Part shown: piece after piece, positions 1-8,269 of the stretch | How positions within the stretch are numbered: position 1 is the first letter of the stretch | Layout of the letters: each line of letters begins with the position of its first letter | NCBI GenBank assembly: GCA_959018755.1 | Contig: CAUEMA010000006.1 | Coordinates: 1-64,000, forward strand | Direction: 5' to 3' | Source: an uncultured Collinsella sp. | GTDB taxonomy: Bacteria; Actinomycetota; Coriobacteriia; Coriobacteriales; Coriobacteriaceae | DNA length: 64,000 nt | Made by a program: the position numbers and the translations under genes | The notes under the pieces: generated by a model | The model's input: the letters and a program-made list of their open reading frames with translations, nothing else | Database searches by the model: none | What the model was told of the DNA's origin: nothing

Positions 1-55
1 GCTCGCACGGAGAGCACATTAAGTGCTCTCCGGCTCGTGCGGAACTCGCGATCGA
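1..55. repeat. 55-bp inverted repeat, left copy
   Basis: This arm is the exact reverse complement of 2210-2264. It contains an internal palindrome, GAGAGCAC-ATTAA-GTGCTCTC, so each arm can fold alone. The match stops at base 56; it may continue to the left of the window. The two arms enclose the two-gene cassette at 306-2089. Confidence 0.9.
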
Positions 56-166
56 TGTTGCCCCATACGCCCGCCCAGGTCCTTAGATAACGTTGCTTGC
101 GAACGTCGCTTTGCCCGTTCGCTTTTTGGTCTGGAGGGCCGGGTGGGCTGAATACTTAGACATGGC

Positions 167-210
167 AAGGGGCTCCCCCGTTAAAGAACGGGGGAGCCCC
201 TTGTTGCGTT
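167..210. terminator. Strong hairpin, left terminator-like copy
   Basis: A perfect 16-bp stem (167-182 with 187-202) with an AAAG loop is followed by TTGTTGCGTTTT. Nearly the same sequence recurs as a direct repeat at 2115-2160, on the other side of the cassette. It would stop transcription entering from the left. Confidence 0.75.
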
Positions 211-305
211 TTGAATGTTGCGCTTGGCTTTGATGATTGATGATTTTATACGATTCAGTATAATTTCAGATAGACGCTAAAATATAACCGAAATGAAAAC
301 GGTGA

Positions 306-1334
306 TTGTACATGCTGATAAACTGCCTCCCAAAAAGACTCTTCTCTTTAGAGCTCGCTATCGACCCGGAGCCAGTTGAGATGCAGATTCCTCGCATGTA
401 TCTTGAGCGGTATTCGCTTCGCTTGGCACGGCTCGGCATGTCTGAGCAGGGCCGTTTTATTGTTGCGGAACCTAAAGAACCGCCCAGTGTCATTTCGGCG
501 CGAAATCTCGTCAATGCAGTGCGTACGTTAGATGCTCGTCCGGTGGCAATTTGCTGGGATGCTATGGATTTAGGTTTTATGCGCGCGCTTTCTTCGGAGG
601 GAATCGCATATATCCGAGATGAGCGAAATGCGTTCCTGCCGTTTATCGGAGCCGTTATTTCCGATGAAGTGCTGGGTGCTTCTCCCGCTGCTCCGCTTTC
701 GTCCCAATCTCAACGAATCGTCCTAAATCTCATTGCGGGACGATGGGTTGACTGCTCCGCCGGCGACCTAGCGCGTCTGTGTGGCAAAAGCGCGGCTAGC
801 GTCAGCGGCTATCTTTCGGAAATCGCCGCTATAGCTCCTGGGTTGATTATGCGGGACGGCAAAAAGCGTATATTGTGTGACGCCGGGCTGTCGACCGAGA
901 CGTTGCTAGATGGGTTTGAGGACTATCTTCGCACGCCAGTTTTAGAGCGAATCCGGCTCAAGAAGGTTATCGAGAGAACAGAGCTACGTGCCGTTGATGC
1001 GCTGCTTTCCGGTGTGTCTGCCCTTAGCTATATGTCCGACCTTGCCCATGAAGACTCTGCTCCAACCATTGCTCTCGAAAAATATCAGCTAGAGGCCTTG
1101 AAAGAGCATATGGGCGACAGATGGCTGGAGGCTCAGTGGTACGAACCGGCGGCAGTTGTGATTGAGGTCTGGTCGTATCCCGTGGACGCGCCGTCCGATA
1201 TTAGTTTTGACGCGACGGGTTTGCAGTGTGTCGACCCGTTTTCCTTATACGTTGCTTGCGCAAAAGCAGATTACAAAGAAGATCGTCTGCTCGACGCGGT
1301 CGAACAGCTCAGGAGGACGATATGTCAAAAGTGA
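306..1334 (+). CDS. Antitoxin-like winged-helix protein upstream of a nucleotidyltransferase
   Basis: 342 residues. I do not recognise a named family with certainty. A winged-helix-like stretch lies near residues 130-195 (a Ser/Ala-rich helix-turn-helix followed by a Gly-Lys-Lys wing). The C-terminal part, ending in an aliphatic/acidic helix, resembles the partners of AbiEii-type nucleotidyltransferases. The stop codon overlaps the next gene by 13 nt, so the two are translationally coupled. The role inferred from context is the antitoxin/autorepressor half of a type IV-like toxin-antitoxin or anti-phage pair. Base composition is visibly AT-richer than the surrounding genes, which suggests acquisition. 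The first Met at 306 has no strong ribosome site; a Met at 312 in the same frame is also possible. Confidence 0.6.
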   Translation: MYMLINCLPKRLFSLELAIDPEPVEMQIPRMYLERYSLRLARLGMSEQGRFIVAEPKEPPSVISARNLVNAVRTLDARPVAICWDAMDLGFMRALSSEGIAYIRDERNAFLPFIGAVISDEVLGASPAAPLSSQSQRIVLNLIAGRWVDCSAGDLARLCGKSAASVSGYLSEIAAIAPGLIMRDGKKRILCDAGLSTETLLDGFEDYLRTPVLERIRLKKVIERTELRAVDALLSGVSALSYMSDLAHEDSAPTIALEKYQLEALKEHMGDRWLEAQWYEPAAVVIEVWSYPVDAPSDISFDATGLQCVDPFSLYVACAKADYKEDRLLDAVEQLRRTICQK

Positions 1335-2089
1335 GGGGAATAGAGCGATTTGCCGATGCCATGAGCGGCTGTAAAGGCGGTTACGTCCTTATTGGTGGAG
1401 GGGCCTGCAGCGTTCTATTTGACAATGAGGGCGATTCGTTTAGAGCTACTGAAGACTTGGATGTCGTCGTAATTGTTGATGGGAAAGGCGTTGAATTCGC
1501 CACTGCATTGTGGGCATTTATCAAAGCTGCCGGATATGAGACTGGAAAGGTCGGCGATGGAAGGTGCACTTACTATCGGTTCTGTTTGCCCGAAGGATCA
1601 AGGCAAGTCCTAGACTATCCCGGCCAAATTGAGCTATTTGCCCGACATCCTGATTTTGTGCTCGAAGATGAAACGAGCGAAGTGGCACCTCTTTCCTTTG
1701 ACGAGGCCGTATCAAGTCTTTCGGCAATTATTCTCGACGATGGCTACTACGAATTTATTCGCGACAACGCAACGAACGTAGAGGGCATTACGTTGCTCGA
1801 TGCGCTCCATATCATTCCCCTCAAGATGCGTGCACACATTGATATCAATAGGAGCTATGAAGAAGGGCGCCATTGCAACGATAAAGATCGACGAAAGCAT
1901 CGCTCGGATATTGTTCGACTTGCGGGTTTGTTGCCGCCTTCGGCTCGCTTGGAGCTAATAGAGCAAATGAGGGCTGATGCCGGAGACTTCTTTGCGGACT
2001 TTTCTTCTTATGTAAATCGGCAGACCGATCGTAAAGAGAGAGCGCGTCTTCAGGACACATTATCGTTTCTCGAAAAGGTCTACCTATAG
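1322..2089 (+). CDS. AbiEii-like nucleotidyltransferase (putative toxin)
   Basis: 255 residues. The start at 1322 is chosen because AGGAGG lies 5-6 nt upstream and the ATG overlaps the preceding gene. The N-terminus carries the polymerase-beta nucleotidyltransferase signature: a Gly-Gly-Gly turn at about residues 25-27, then Arg41 and the metal-binding pair Asp45 and Asp47 in a T-E-D-L-D setting. This is the arrangement of DUF1814/AbiEii-type enzymes, some of which transfer nucleotides to tRNA and act as toxins. The rest is mostly helical and charged. With its upstream partner it forms a two-gene cassette bounded by inverted repeats (1-55, 2210-2264). A toxin role is inferred from family and gene pairing; a housekeeping transferase cannot be excluded. 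Confidence 0.65.
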   Translation: MSKVRGIERFADAMSGCKGGYVLIGGGACSVLFDNEGDSFRATEDLDVVVIVDGKGVEFATALWAFIKAAGYETGKVGDGRCTYYRFCLPEGSRQVLDYPGQIELFARHPDFVLEDETSEVAPLSFDEAVSSLSAIILDDGYYEFIRDNATNVEGITLLDALHIIPLKMRAHIDINRSYEEGRHCNDKDRRKHRSDIVRLAGLLPPSARLELIEQMRADAGDFFADFSSYVNRQTDRKERARLQDTLSFLEKVYL

Positions 2090-2114
2090 GCACCTTGATT
2101 CGTTATGTATGGTG

Positions 2115-2160
2115 AGGGGCTCTCCCGTTTGATGAGCGGGGGAGCCCCTTGTTGCGTTTT
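2115..2160. terminator. Strong hairpin, right terminator-like copy
   Basis: A 13-bp stem (2115-2127 with 2137-2149, one G-T pair) followed by TTGTTGCGTTTT. It is a near-identical direct repeat of the hairpin at 167-210 and terminates the two-gene cassette. Confidence 0.8.
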
Positions 2161-2182
2161 GATTGTCGTTACTAGCCAGAGG

Positions 2183-2311
2183 CTCGCCGGGATGGGATGC
2201 GGGGTTTGGTCGATCGCGAGTTCCGCACGAGCCGGAGAGCACTTAATGTGCTCTCCGTGCGAGCAGGACTGTCCGAGCAGGCGACCAAACCCCGCGCCCC
2301 GTCCCGGCGAG
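2183..2311. repeat. Large nested inverted repeat around the right 55-bp arm
   Basis: Arms 2183-2212 and 2282-2311 are inverted copies matching at 27 of 30 positions. The 69-nt interval contains the right copy of the 55-bp repeat, itself palindromic. The whole can fold into a roughly 130-nt hairpin lying just beyond the manA stop codon. There is no comparably good copy of the outer arms next to the left 55-bp repeat. Confidence 0.8.
2210..2264. repeat. 55-bp inverted repeat, right copy
   Basis: Exact reverse complement of bases 1-55. It sits inside the larger hairpin at 2183-2311. Confidence 0.9.
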
Positions 2312-2329
2312 CGCTTGGGGACCGGTGAC

Positions 2330-3262
2330 CTACAGGTGGCTGATGATCAGTTCCATCTTGCCTTCGAGGTCAATGGAGCTGACGGTGCTCGGGGCCAGCA
2401 GGTGGCTTCCCTTGTGGACGGGGTTGCCGCAGACGGTGCCCTCGCCGTCGATGACCGACAGGCACATGAAGGGCCAGCGCTGGTTGAGGGTCTTGCTGCC
2501 GTCGACGCGCACGCGATCGACGGTGTAGCAGGGGTTGGACTCGAGCTCGGTCACGCCGTCGACCTCGGGCGCGGACACGGTGCCGTCGGTCGGAGCCTGA
2601 ACATCAAAGTCGATGCAGTCGAGGCTCTGCTCAATGTGAAGTGGGCGTAGCTTGCCGTCGGTGCCAGGGCGGTCGTAGTCGTACAGGCGATATGTCACGT
2701 CGCTCGACTGCTGCGTCTCCAAAATGAGCGTGCCGGTCTTGATGGCGTGCACGGTACCGGAATCAATCTGGAAAAAGTCGCCCTTGTGGATCGGCAGTAC
2801 GTTGAGCATGTCGTCCCAGCGGCCGTCTTCGATCATCTGTGCGGCCTCGGCACGATCCTTGGCGCGCTGCCCGACGATAATCGTGGCGCCGGGCTCGCAG
2901 TCCAGCACGTACCAGCACTCGGTCTTGCCCAGGCTACCGTTCTCATGCTCGGCGGCATACTCGTCGTTGGGATGAATCTGGATCGAAAGGTCGTCCTTGG
3001 CGTCCAGGATCTTAATGAGCAGCGGGAACTCCTTGCCCTCGCAGTTGCCAAAGAGCTCGCGGTGCTCGGCCCACAGCCACGACAGTGTGTGGCCGGCATA
3101 CGGGCCCTCCGCGATCTGGCAGTCGCCGTTGGGGTGTGCCGAGATGGCCCAGCACTCACCGATGGGACCCTCGGGAATGTCGTAACCAAATACGGTTTCG
3201 AGCTGGCGGCCGCCCCAGATCTTCTCGTGGAAGATCGGCGTCAGTTTAATCAAATCGGACAT
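2330..3262 (-). CDS. manA: Mannose-6-phosphate isomerase, class I
   Basis: 310 residues, cytosolic, zinc-dependent. It interconverts mannose 6-phosphate and fructose 6-phosphate. Zinc ligands typical of the family are visible: the Q-I-H triad at residues 95-97, Glu115 and His172 in a G-T-V-H-A-I context, followed by the conserved Y-R-L-Y-D-Y-D-R segment. The start at 3262 is chosen because GGGAG lies 7 nt upstream; an upstream in-frame Met (3268) is only 1 nt from that site, and the longer frame to 3325 has no support. Length fits the short bacterial form. It lies 75 bp downstream of the GntR regulator on the same strand and is probably cotranscribed with it, next to the divergent beta-glucoside PTS genes. 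Confidence 0.93.
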   Translation of the reverse strand: MSDLIKLTPIFHEKIWGGRQLETVFGYDIPEGPIGECWAISAHPNGDCQIAEGPYAGHTLSWLWAEHRELFGNCEGKEFPLLIKILDAKDDLSIQIHPNDEYAAEHENGSLGKTECWYVLDCEPGATIIVGQRAKDRAEAAQMIEDGRWDDMLNVLPIHKGDFFQIDSGTVHAIKTGTLILETQQSSDVTYRLYDYDRPGTDGKLRPLHIEQSLDCIDFDVQAPTDGTVSAPEVDGVTELESNPCYTVDRVRVDGSKTLNQRWPFMCLSVIDGEGTVCGNPVHKGSHLLAPSTVSSIDLEGKMELIISHL

Positions 3263-3337
3263 GTTCATACTCCCATGGTGTTGCGCGGCCGCCCGCTCTA
3301 ATCGAGTCATAACGAGCGCCCGCATGACTACAAAAAC

Positions 3338-4057
3338 CTATGCCAACGTTACGTTGTGAAGCTCAAAGCGGTCGCCGACGTTGCGCGAAATCGAGTACTC
3401 AAAGGCGTTGCCGCTATCCAAAAAGCCAATCTGGTTGAGTTCGAGCAGGGGAGCGCCGGGTTTGGTGCCCAGACGCTCGGCCTCTTCCTCGGTTGCCGCC
3501 ACGGCGCGGATGGTGCGGTGGAAGCTCGAAATCTTCAGCCCGCATTGCTCGCGGATAAAGCTATAGACCGATCCGTATAGGTCCTTCTTTTTAAGGCCCG
3601 GTATCAGCTCGAGAGGCATGTAGGTGTACTCGATGACGATGGGCTTCTCGTCGACCTGGCGCACGCGCACGATGTGATAGGCAAAGTCGTCCTCGGCAAT
3701 TCCCAGCTGAGTAGCGACGTCCGCTGGTGGATTGACAATCGAGAAATCGTAGACCACCGAGGTTACCTTCTCCCCGCGGTGCTCATACGAAAAACCCTGG
3801 GCGCGGTCATTCTTGCCCTGGAAAAATGCCTGGTCGGGAAGACCCGCCGTGTCCTTAACGTAGGTGCCCGATCCGCGCCGGCTGGTAATAAGGCCTTCCT
3901 CGGTAATCTGCTCAATCGCTCGTTTGACGGTGATTTTAGAAACGCTATAGAGCTCGCAGAACTCAACGACGGTGGGCAGCTTGTCGCCCGGCTTTAGAGC
4001 GCCGTCCTCGATGCTTCGACGGATATCTGCAGCTATTGCCTCGTATTTGGGAATCAT
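3338..4057 (-). CDS. GntR-family regulator with UTRA effector domain
   Basis: 239 residues. Residues 1-70 form the GntR winged helix-turn-helix (K-Y-E-A-I-A-A-D-I-R-R start, S-K-I-T-V-K-R-A-I recognition helix, R-R-G-S-G-T-Y wing). Residues about 90-235 form the UTRA domain that senses phosphorylated sugars. The ATG at 4057 has AAGGAGG close upstream. It is divergent from the GH1/PTS operon at 4361-8029 and upstream of manA, so it most likely represses or activates that beta-glucoside operon in response to a sugar phosphate. The ligand is unknown; BglR/CelR-like function is inference from context. Confidence 0.9.
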   Translation of the reverse strand: MIPKYEAIAADIRRSIEDGALKPGDKLPTVVEFCELYSVSKITVKRAIEQITEEGLITSRRGSGTYVKDTAGLPDQAFFQGKNDRAQGFSYEHRGEKVTSVVYDFSIVNPPADVATQLGIAEDDFAYHIVRVRQVDEKPIVIEYTYMPLELIPGLKKKDLYGSVYSFIREQCGLKISSFHRTIRAVAATEEEAERLGTKPGAPLLELNQIGFLDSGNAFEYSISRNVGDRFELHNVTLA

Positions 4058-4360
4058 GGAACCTCCTTTCTAACATACATAAATACATAAGTAAGTATAA
4101 CCCTCTGTGAGGCATCCATATAACTCTTATCTAAGAAGTTCGAGAAAGAAAAAAGAAAAAGACGCTTTACTTATAGAATTAGAGCGCTATAGTTGTAGCC
4201 AACAAACGGAACCTTGCCGCACGGCGGGACCGACCGTTTGGGGACGGTTTTGTTTTGGCGGGTTGGATATCGGTATGACCGGTGCGCGCCCGCGCCGGAT
4301 AACCTGCCAAAGCAAACCCGTCTCCAACCGGAAGCTCTAGAACACGAAAGCGAGGACTTG
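4058..4360. promoter_or_regulatory. Divergent control region with 80-nt leader hairpin
   Basis: 303 bp between the regulator and the GH1 gene. Near the regulator lies an AT-rich run of repeated ACATACATAAATACATAA character, a plausible GntR site. Positions 4243-4264 and 4301-4322 form a long imperfect inverted repeat (three differences, two of them G-T compatible) with a GC-rich inner stem, ending 38 nt before the GH1 start. Its sequence belongs to the dispersed GGGACRG/CCTGTCCC-type intergenic elements also seen at 8176-8214. No gene is visible. Confidence 0.55.
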
Positions 4361-5761
4361 ATGGCACAGTATCAGCTGCCCCGTGACTTCTTCTTTGGCG
4401 CCGCAATGTCCGGCCCGCAGACCGAGGGCCAGTGGAACCAGGGCGGCAAGCTCGAGAACCTGTGGGATACCTGGTCCATCCAGGATCTGGGTTCGTTCTA
4501 CAACCGCGTTGGCTCTTATGCCGGCAATGACTTTATGGCCAAGTACCAGGAGGACCTTCGCATTATGAAGGACTTGGGCCTGGATACCTATCGCACCTCC
4601 ATCCAGTGGAGTCGTCTGCTCGATGCCGACGGCAACCTTAATGAGGAGGGCGCCGCGTGGTATCACGAGCTGTTCCGTGCCTCTCGCGAGGCCGGCCTGG
4701 AGCCGTTCGTCAACCTGTACCACTTTGACATGCCCACCTACCTCTTTGACCGCGGCGGTTGGGAGAGCCGTGAGGTCGTGGAGGCTTACGCCCATTACGC
4801 CGACGTTGCCTTCCGCGAGTTTGGCCAGGAAATCAAGTACTGGTTCACCTTTAACGAGCCCATCGTCGAGCCCGAGCAGCGCTATCAGGAGGGCGTGTGG
4901 TTCCCGCAGCTCCACGACTATAGCCGCGCTCGCACCGTGCAGTATCACATCTCGCTGGCGCACGCGCTAGCCGTGGCCAACTACCGTCGCGCCTATGACG
5001 AGGGTGCCGTTCGCGCCGACGCCAAGATCGGCATGATCAACTGCTTTACCCCGGTCTACACCAAGGAGAACCCCAGTGAGGCGGACCTCGAGGCCGTGCG
5101 TATGACCAGCGGTATTAACAATCGCTGGTGGCTCGACCTTATTACCAAGGGCGAGCTTCCCGCCGACGTGCTCGACAGTCTGGCCGAAGGCAGCGTTAAG
5201 CTCCCGTTCCGTGCCGGCGACCAGGAGATTCTCAAGCAAGGTGTTGTCGACTGGCTCGGTTGCAACTACTACCACCCCACGCGCGTCCAGGCTCCGGCGA
5301 GCAAGGTCGACCAGTACGGCCTGCCGCACTTTGCCGATGAGTACGTGTGGCCCGACGCCGTTATGAACGAGAGCCGCGGCTGGGAGATCTACCCGCAGGG
5401 CCTCTACGACTTTGGCATGGACTGCGTCAAGAACTACCCCGATCTTGAGTGGTTCGTTTCCGAGAACGGCATCGGCATCATGGACGAATACAAGAACCGT
5501 GACGCCGAGGGGACCATCCAGGACGACTACCGCGTCGACTTTGTGCGCCAGCACCTGGAGTGGGTCGCCAAGGCAATCGCCGAGGGCGCCAAATGCCGCG
5601 GATACCATTATTGGGCCGTCATCGATAACTGGTCTTGGGCCAATGCCTTTAAGAACCGTTACGGCTTTGTCGAGGTCGACCTGATGGACGGCTACAAGCG
5701 CCGCCTTAAGAAGTCGGCAGCTTGGCTCAAGCAGGTTGCAACGACCCACGTGGTTGACTAG
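4361..5761 (+). CDS. GH1 beta-glucosidase / 6-phospho-beta-glucosidase
   Basis: 466 residues. The ATG at 4361 follows GAGG at a suitable distance and starts the conserved L-P-R-D-F-F-F-G-A-A barrel entry. Catalytic residues are visible: acid/base Glu166 in T-F-N-E-P and nucleophile Glu368 in V-S-E-N-G. It is the first gene of an operon with cellobiose-type PTS IIC, IIB and IIA, so the expected substrate is a PTS-imported 6-phospho-beta-glucoside. Near the C-terminus the phosphate-site motif reads S-W-A-N-A-F-K-N-R-Y, with Asn where lactose-type enzymes have the phosphate-binding Lys (compare the three GH1 genes at 49078-60411). Substrate specificity is therefore left open. Confidence 0.9.
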   Translation: MAQYQLPRDFFFGAAMSGPQTEGQWNQGGKLENLWDTWSIQDLGSFYNRVGSYAGNDFMAKYQEDLRIMKDLGLDTYRTSIQWSRLLDADGNLNEEGAAWYHELFRASREAGLEPFVNLYHFDMPTYLFDRGGWESREVVEAYAHYADVAFREFGQEIKYWFTFNEPIVEPEQRYQEGVWFPQLHDYSRARTVQYHISLAHALAVANYRRAYDEGAVRADAKIGMINCFTPVYTKENPSEADLEAVRMTSGINNRWWLDLITKGELPADVLDSLAEGSVKLPFRAGDQEILKQGVVDWLGCNYYHPTRVQAPASKVDQYGLPHFADEYVWPDAVMNESRGWEIYPQGLYDFGMDCVKNYPDLEWFVSENGIGIMDEYKNRDAEGTIQDDYRVDFVRQHLEWVAKAIAEGAKCRGYHYWAVIDNWSWANAFKNRYGFVEVDLMDGYKRRLKKSAAWLKQVATTHVVD

Positions 5762-5881
5762 CGACCAAGCAAACGCCCAAACCGCGCGCCGCCGCGCGCA
5801 AAACATGGCACATCTGGTGGCAGAGGGCGACAGACCACCGTGTGCATAGGAAAAGGCCGGATTTGAAAGTTAGGAGCAATC

Positions 5882-7234
5882 ATGGCCAGTGACAACGGAA
5901 AGAGCTTCCTCGACAAGTTTGCCGAGGTCTCTGCGAAGGTGGGAAACCAGGTTCACCTGCGTTCCCTGCGCGATGCCTTCGCAACCATCACGCCGCTCTA
6001 TATCCTTGCGGGTATCGCGGTTCTTATTAACAACGTCGTGTTCCCTCTGTTCCCGCTCGATGCAGCGGGCCTTGCCAACCTTCAGACCTGGGGCTCGGCA
6101 ATTACGCTGGGCACCCTCAACGTCTCTGCCATCATCTTGGCTGGACTGATTGGCTACAGCCTCGCTAAGAACGAGCGCTTCGATAACCCGCTTGCCTGCG
6201 TGGTCGTTGCCATCTCCGCTTTCGTCATCATGATGCCGCAGCAGATCACCGCCACGCTTGCCGCCACGAGCCCGCTGCTCACCGACAAGATCACCTCTGC
6301 CGAGGTCACGGGCGCCCTTTCGACTGCCAACACCGGCACCAACGGCCTGTTCGCGGCTATCATCATCGCTCTGCTCTCCGTCACCCTCTTCATTAAGATT
6401 TCCGGCGTCGAGAAGCTTAAGGTCAAGCTGGGCGAGGGTGTGCCTCCCGCGGTCTCCAACTCCTTTAACGTCATGATCCCGATGCTGCTCAACCTCTCGA
6501 TCTTCGCCATTGCCGCGGCTCTGCTCGCCGTGTTTGCCGGCACCGATCTGTGCACCATCATCTCCACGTGCATTTCCAACCCGCTCAAGAGCATCATGAA
6601 CGCCGGTCCGTGGGCTGTTATCCTCATCTACACTCTTGCGAACCTGCTGTTCTGCGTCGGTATCCACCAGTCCACCATCTCTGGCGCTACCGTCGAGCCG
6701 ATCCTGACCATGCTCATCGTCGACAACATGGCTACCTTTGCCGCCGGCGGCACCATCCAGCCCGATCACTACATGAACATGCAGATCGTCAACAGCTTCG
6801 CCCTCATCGGCGGCTCGGGCTGCACCCTCATGCTCCTGCTCGATACCTTCCTGTTCTCCAAGAACAAGGCTTCCAAGACCGTTGCCAAGATGGCTATCGT
6901 TCCTGGCCTGTTTAACATCAACGAGCCGGTCATCTACGGTTACCCCGTCGTGTACAACCTGCCGCTCATGATTCCGTTCGTGCTTCTTCCCGACCTGTTC
7001 ATCGGCATCACCTATGGCCTGACCTGCGCGGGCATCATCAGCCCCTGCATCGCCCAGGTGCCTTGGACCATGCCTCCCGTCATCAACGCCTTGCTTGCCA
7101 CGGGCTTTGACTGGCGCGCCGGCGTGTGGCAGGCCCTCGAGCTTGTCATCGGCATGGCTGTCTACCTGCCCTTTATGAGGATCTCCGAGAAGGCCATCGC
7201 CAAGCAGGAGGCCCTTGCCGAGCAGAGCGCCTAA
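5882..7234 (+). CDS. celB: PTS cellobiose-family permease, EIIC
   Basis: 450 residues, about ten hydrophobic membrane segments. It is the substrate channel of a lactose/cellobiose (Lac) family phosphotransferase system, importing a beta-glucoside for phosphorylation by the separate IIB. Family features include the cytosolic amphipathic N-terminus and the loop with the conserved N-E-P-V-I-Y-G motif in the second half. RBS AGGAG lies just before the ATG. It follows the GH1 gene after 120 bp and precedes IIB and IIA, giving a complete three-component system. The transported sugar cannot be read from the sequence. Confidence 0.92.
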   Translation: MASDNGKSFLDKFAEVSAKVGNQVHLRSLRDAFATITPLYILAGIAVLINNVVFPLFPLDAAGLANLQTWGSAITLGTLNVSAIILAGLIGYSLAKNERFDNPLACVVVAISAFVIMMPQQITATLAATSPLLTDKITSAEVTGALSTANTGTNGLFAAIIIALLSVTLFIKISGVEKLKVKLGEGVPPAVSNSFNVMIPMLLNLSIFAIAAALLAVFAGTDLCTIISTCISNPLKSIMNAGPWAVILIYTLANLLFCVGIHQSTISGATVEPILTMLIVDNMATFAAGGTIQPDHYMNMQIVNSFALIGGSGCTLMLLLDTFLFSKNKASKTVAKMAIVPGLFNINEPVIYGYPVVYNLPLMIPFVLLPDLFIGITYGLTCAGIISPCIAQVPWTMPPVINALLATGFDWRAGVWQALELVIGMAVYLPFMRISEKAIAKQEALAEQSA

Positions 7235-7254
7235 ACGTTCGTCCCTTTCACCTT

Positions 7255-7287
7255 TGCGGGCACCGGTACGCGGTGCCGGTGCCCGCA
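7255..7287. other. Intercistronic hairpin between EIIC and EIIB genes
   Basis: A perfect 12-bp stem (7255-7266 with 7276-7287) lies in the 150-bp gap between IIC and IIB. Only CTCTCTTTT follows, so it is a poor terminator. It could be an mRNA-processing or stability element that sets different levels of IIC and the soluble IIB/IIA. Confidence 0.6.
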
Positions 7288-7384
7288 CCTCTCTTTTGCG
7301 TAAGGGCGCAGAAAGAGGGCACAATAACCGCAAGGAATACAACCAGTCGTCGTCTGCGCGCCGCGCAGTTATAAGGAGAAAACC

Positions 7385-7687
7385 ATGAAGAAGATCATGC
7401 TCTGCTGCAATGCCGGTATGTCCACGAGCCTGCTGGTCCAGAAGATGCAGGCCGAGGTTGCAAACCGTGGTCTGGATATCGAGGTCGAGGCTCGCCCCAT
7501 GAACGAGGCCCATGATCACCTGGACGAGTGCGACATGTTGCTGCTTGGTCCGCAGATCGGCTACACCAAGGGCGATTTTGAGAAGGAGGCCGCCGGCCGT
7601 TTCCCGGTCGAGGTCATCAACATGGTCGACTACGGCCGCATGAACGCCGCCGGCATCATCGACCACTGCGTCAGCGTGATGGGCTAG
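7385..7687 (+). CDS. celA: PTS cellobiose-family EIIB
   Basis: 100 residues, soluble. It transfers phosphate from IIA to the incoming sugar through a phosphocysteine. The N-terminal active-site loop is M-L-C-C-N-A-G-M-S-T-S; Cys8 aligns with the phosphorylated Cys of Lac-family IIB, and Cys7 is an extra neighbour. AAGGAG lies 7 nt upstream of the ATG. The stop codon is directly followed by the IIA frame. Confidence 0.93.
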   Translation: MKKIMLCCNAGMSTSLLVQKMQAEVANRGLDIEVEARPMNEAHDHLDECDMLLLGPQIGYTKGDFEKEAAGRFPVEVINMVDYGRMNAAGIIDHCVSVMG

Positions 7688-7696
7688 GTGCTCCGC

Positions 7697-8029
7697 ATGG
7701 AGGATATGAACGAGCTGCAGATGACCTGCTTCGAGATCATCAGCTACGTCGGTACTGCCAAGAGCATGTACATCAATGCCGTGCAGAAGGCCAAGGAAGG
7801 CGATTTTGACGCCGCCGAGGAACTTATCAAGCAGGGCGACGAGGCCTATAACGGTGGCCACGATGTTCACATGGGGCTTCTGAAGAAGGAGGCCAACGGC
7901 GAGCGTAACGGCGAGGCCCCGCTGATTCTGCTGCATGCCGAGGACCAGATGGCCGGCACCGAGACCATGCGCGTCATGGCCACGGAGCTCATCGAGGTCC
8001 ACAAGCAGCTGCAGGCGCTTCAGGCCTAG
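7697..8029 (+). CDS. celC: PTS lactose/cellobiose-family EIIA
   Basis: 110 residues, soluble trimeric helical protein that accepts phosphate from HPr on a histidine. That residue is His80 in the L-I-L-L-H-A-E-D-Q segment. Start choice is uncertain: ATG 7697 has weak upstream G-rich bases, ATG 7706 has GGAGG only 2 nt away, and an in-frame GTG at 7688 abuts the IIB stop. It completes the IIC-IIB-IIA set of this operon, and is followed by a terminator at 8088. Confidence 0.9.
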   Translation: MEDMNELQMTCFEIISYVGTAKSMYINAVQKAKEGDFDAAEELIKQGDEAYNGGHDVHMGLLKKEANGERNGEAPLILLHAEDQMAGTETMRVMATELIEVHKQLQALQA

Positions 8030-8087
8030 CCGGCGCTATCGCCGCGACGGACCGTGCGGTCCAACAGACAACACAGTCCCTTTGACG

Positions 8088-8125
8088 GGCGCCGGGAGTC
8101 TCCGCCTCCCGGCGCCTTTATATTT
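8088..8125 (+). terminator. Terminator of the beta-glucoside PTS operon
   Basis: A perfect 11-bp GC-rich stem (8088-8098 with 8106-8116) followed by TTTATATTT. Confidence 0.85.
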
Positions 8126-8175
8126 GGGGAAGATCTTGCGCGACCTATTGAACGACCATCCGCGTTTCCCAGATA

Positions 8176-8214
8176 AAACCTGCCAAAACAAACCTGTCCC
8201 TTTTTGGTAGGTTT
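8176..8214. repeat. Short hairpin element, CCTGTCCC type
   Basis: Arms 8176-8188 and 8202-8214 are inverted copies (one G-T pair) around AACCTGTCCC. The left half resembles the right arm of the 4243-4322 hairpin. It is one of several such elements between genes in this window. Confidence 0.6.
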
Positions 8215-8269
8215 CTGCCTTGGGAGCGGTACCATACAGGCAATGTTTAAACGAGAAAGGCGGGCTCCC

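Noticed and set aside
1226..1321. An N-terminal extension of the nucleotidyltransferase
   Set aside because: The extra codons overlap the upstream gene in another frame; the ATG at 1322 has a strong ribosome site.
5870..8002. A 710-codon open frame opposite the celB-celA-celC genes
   Set aside because: Antisense to three recognised PTS genes and without any recognisable domain.
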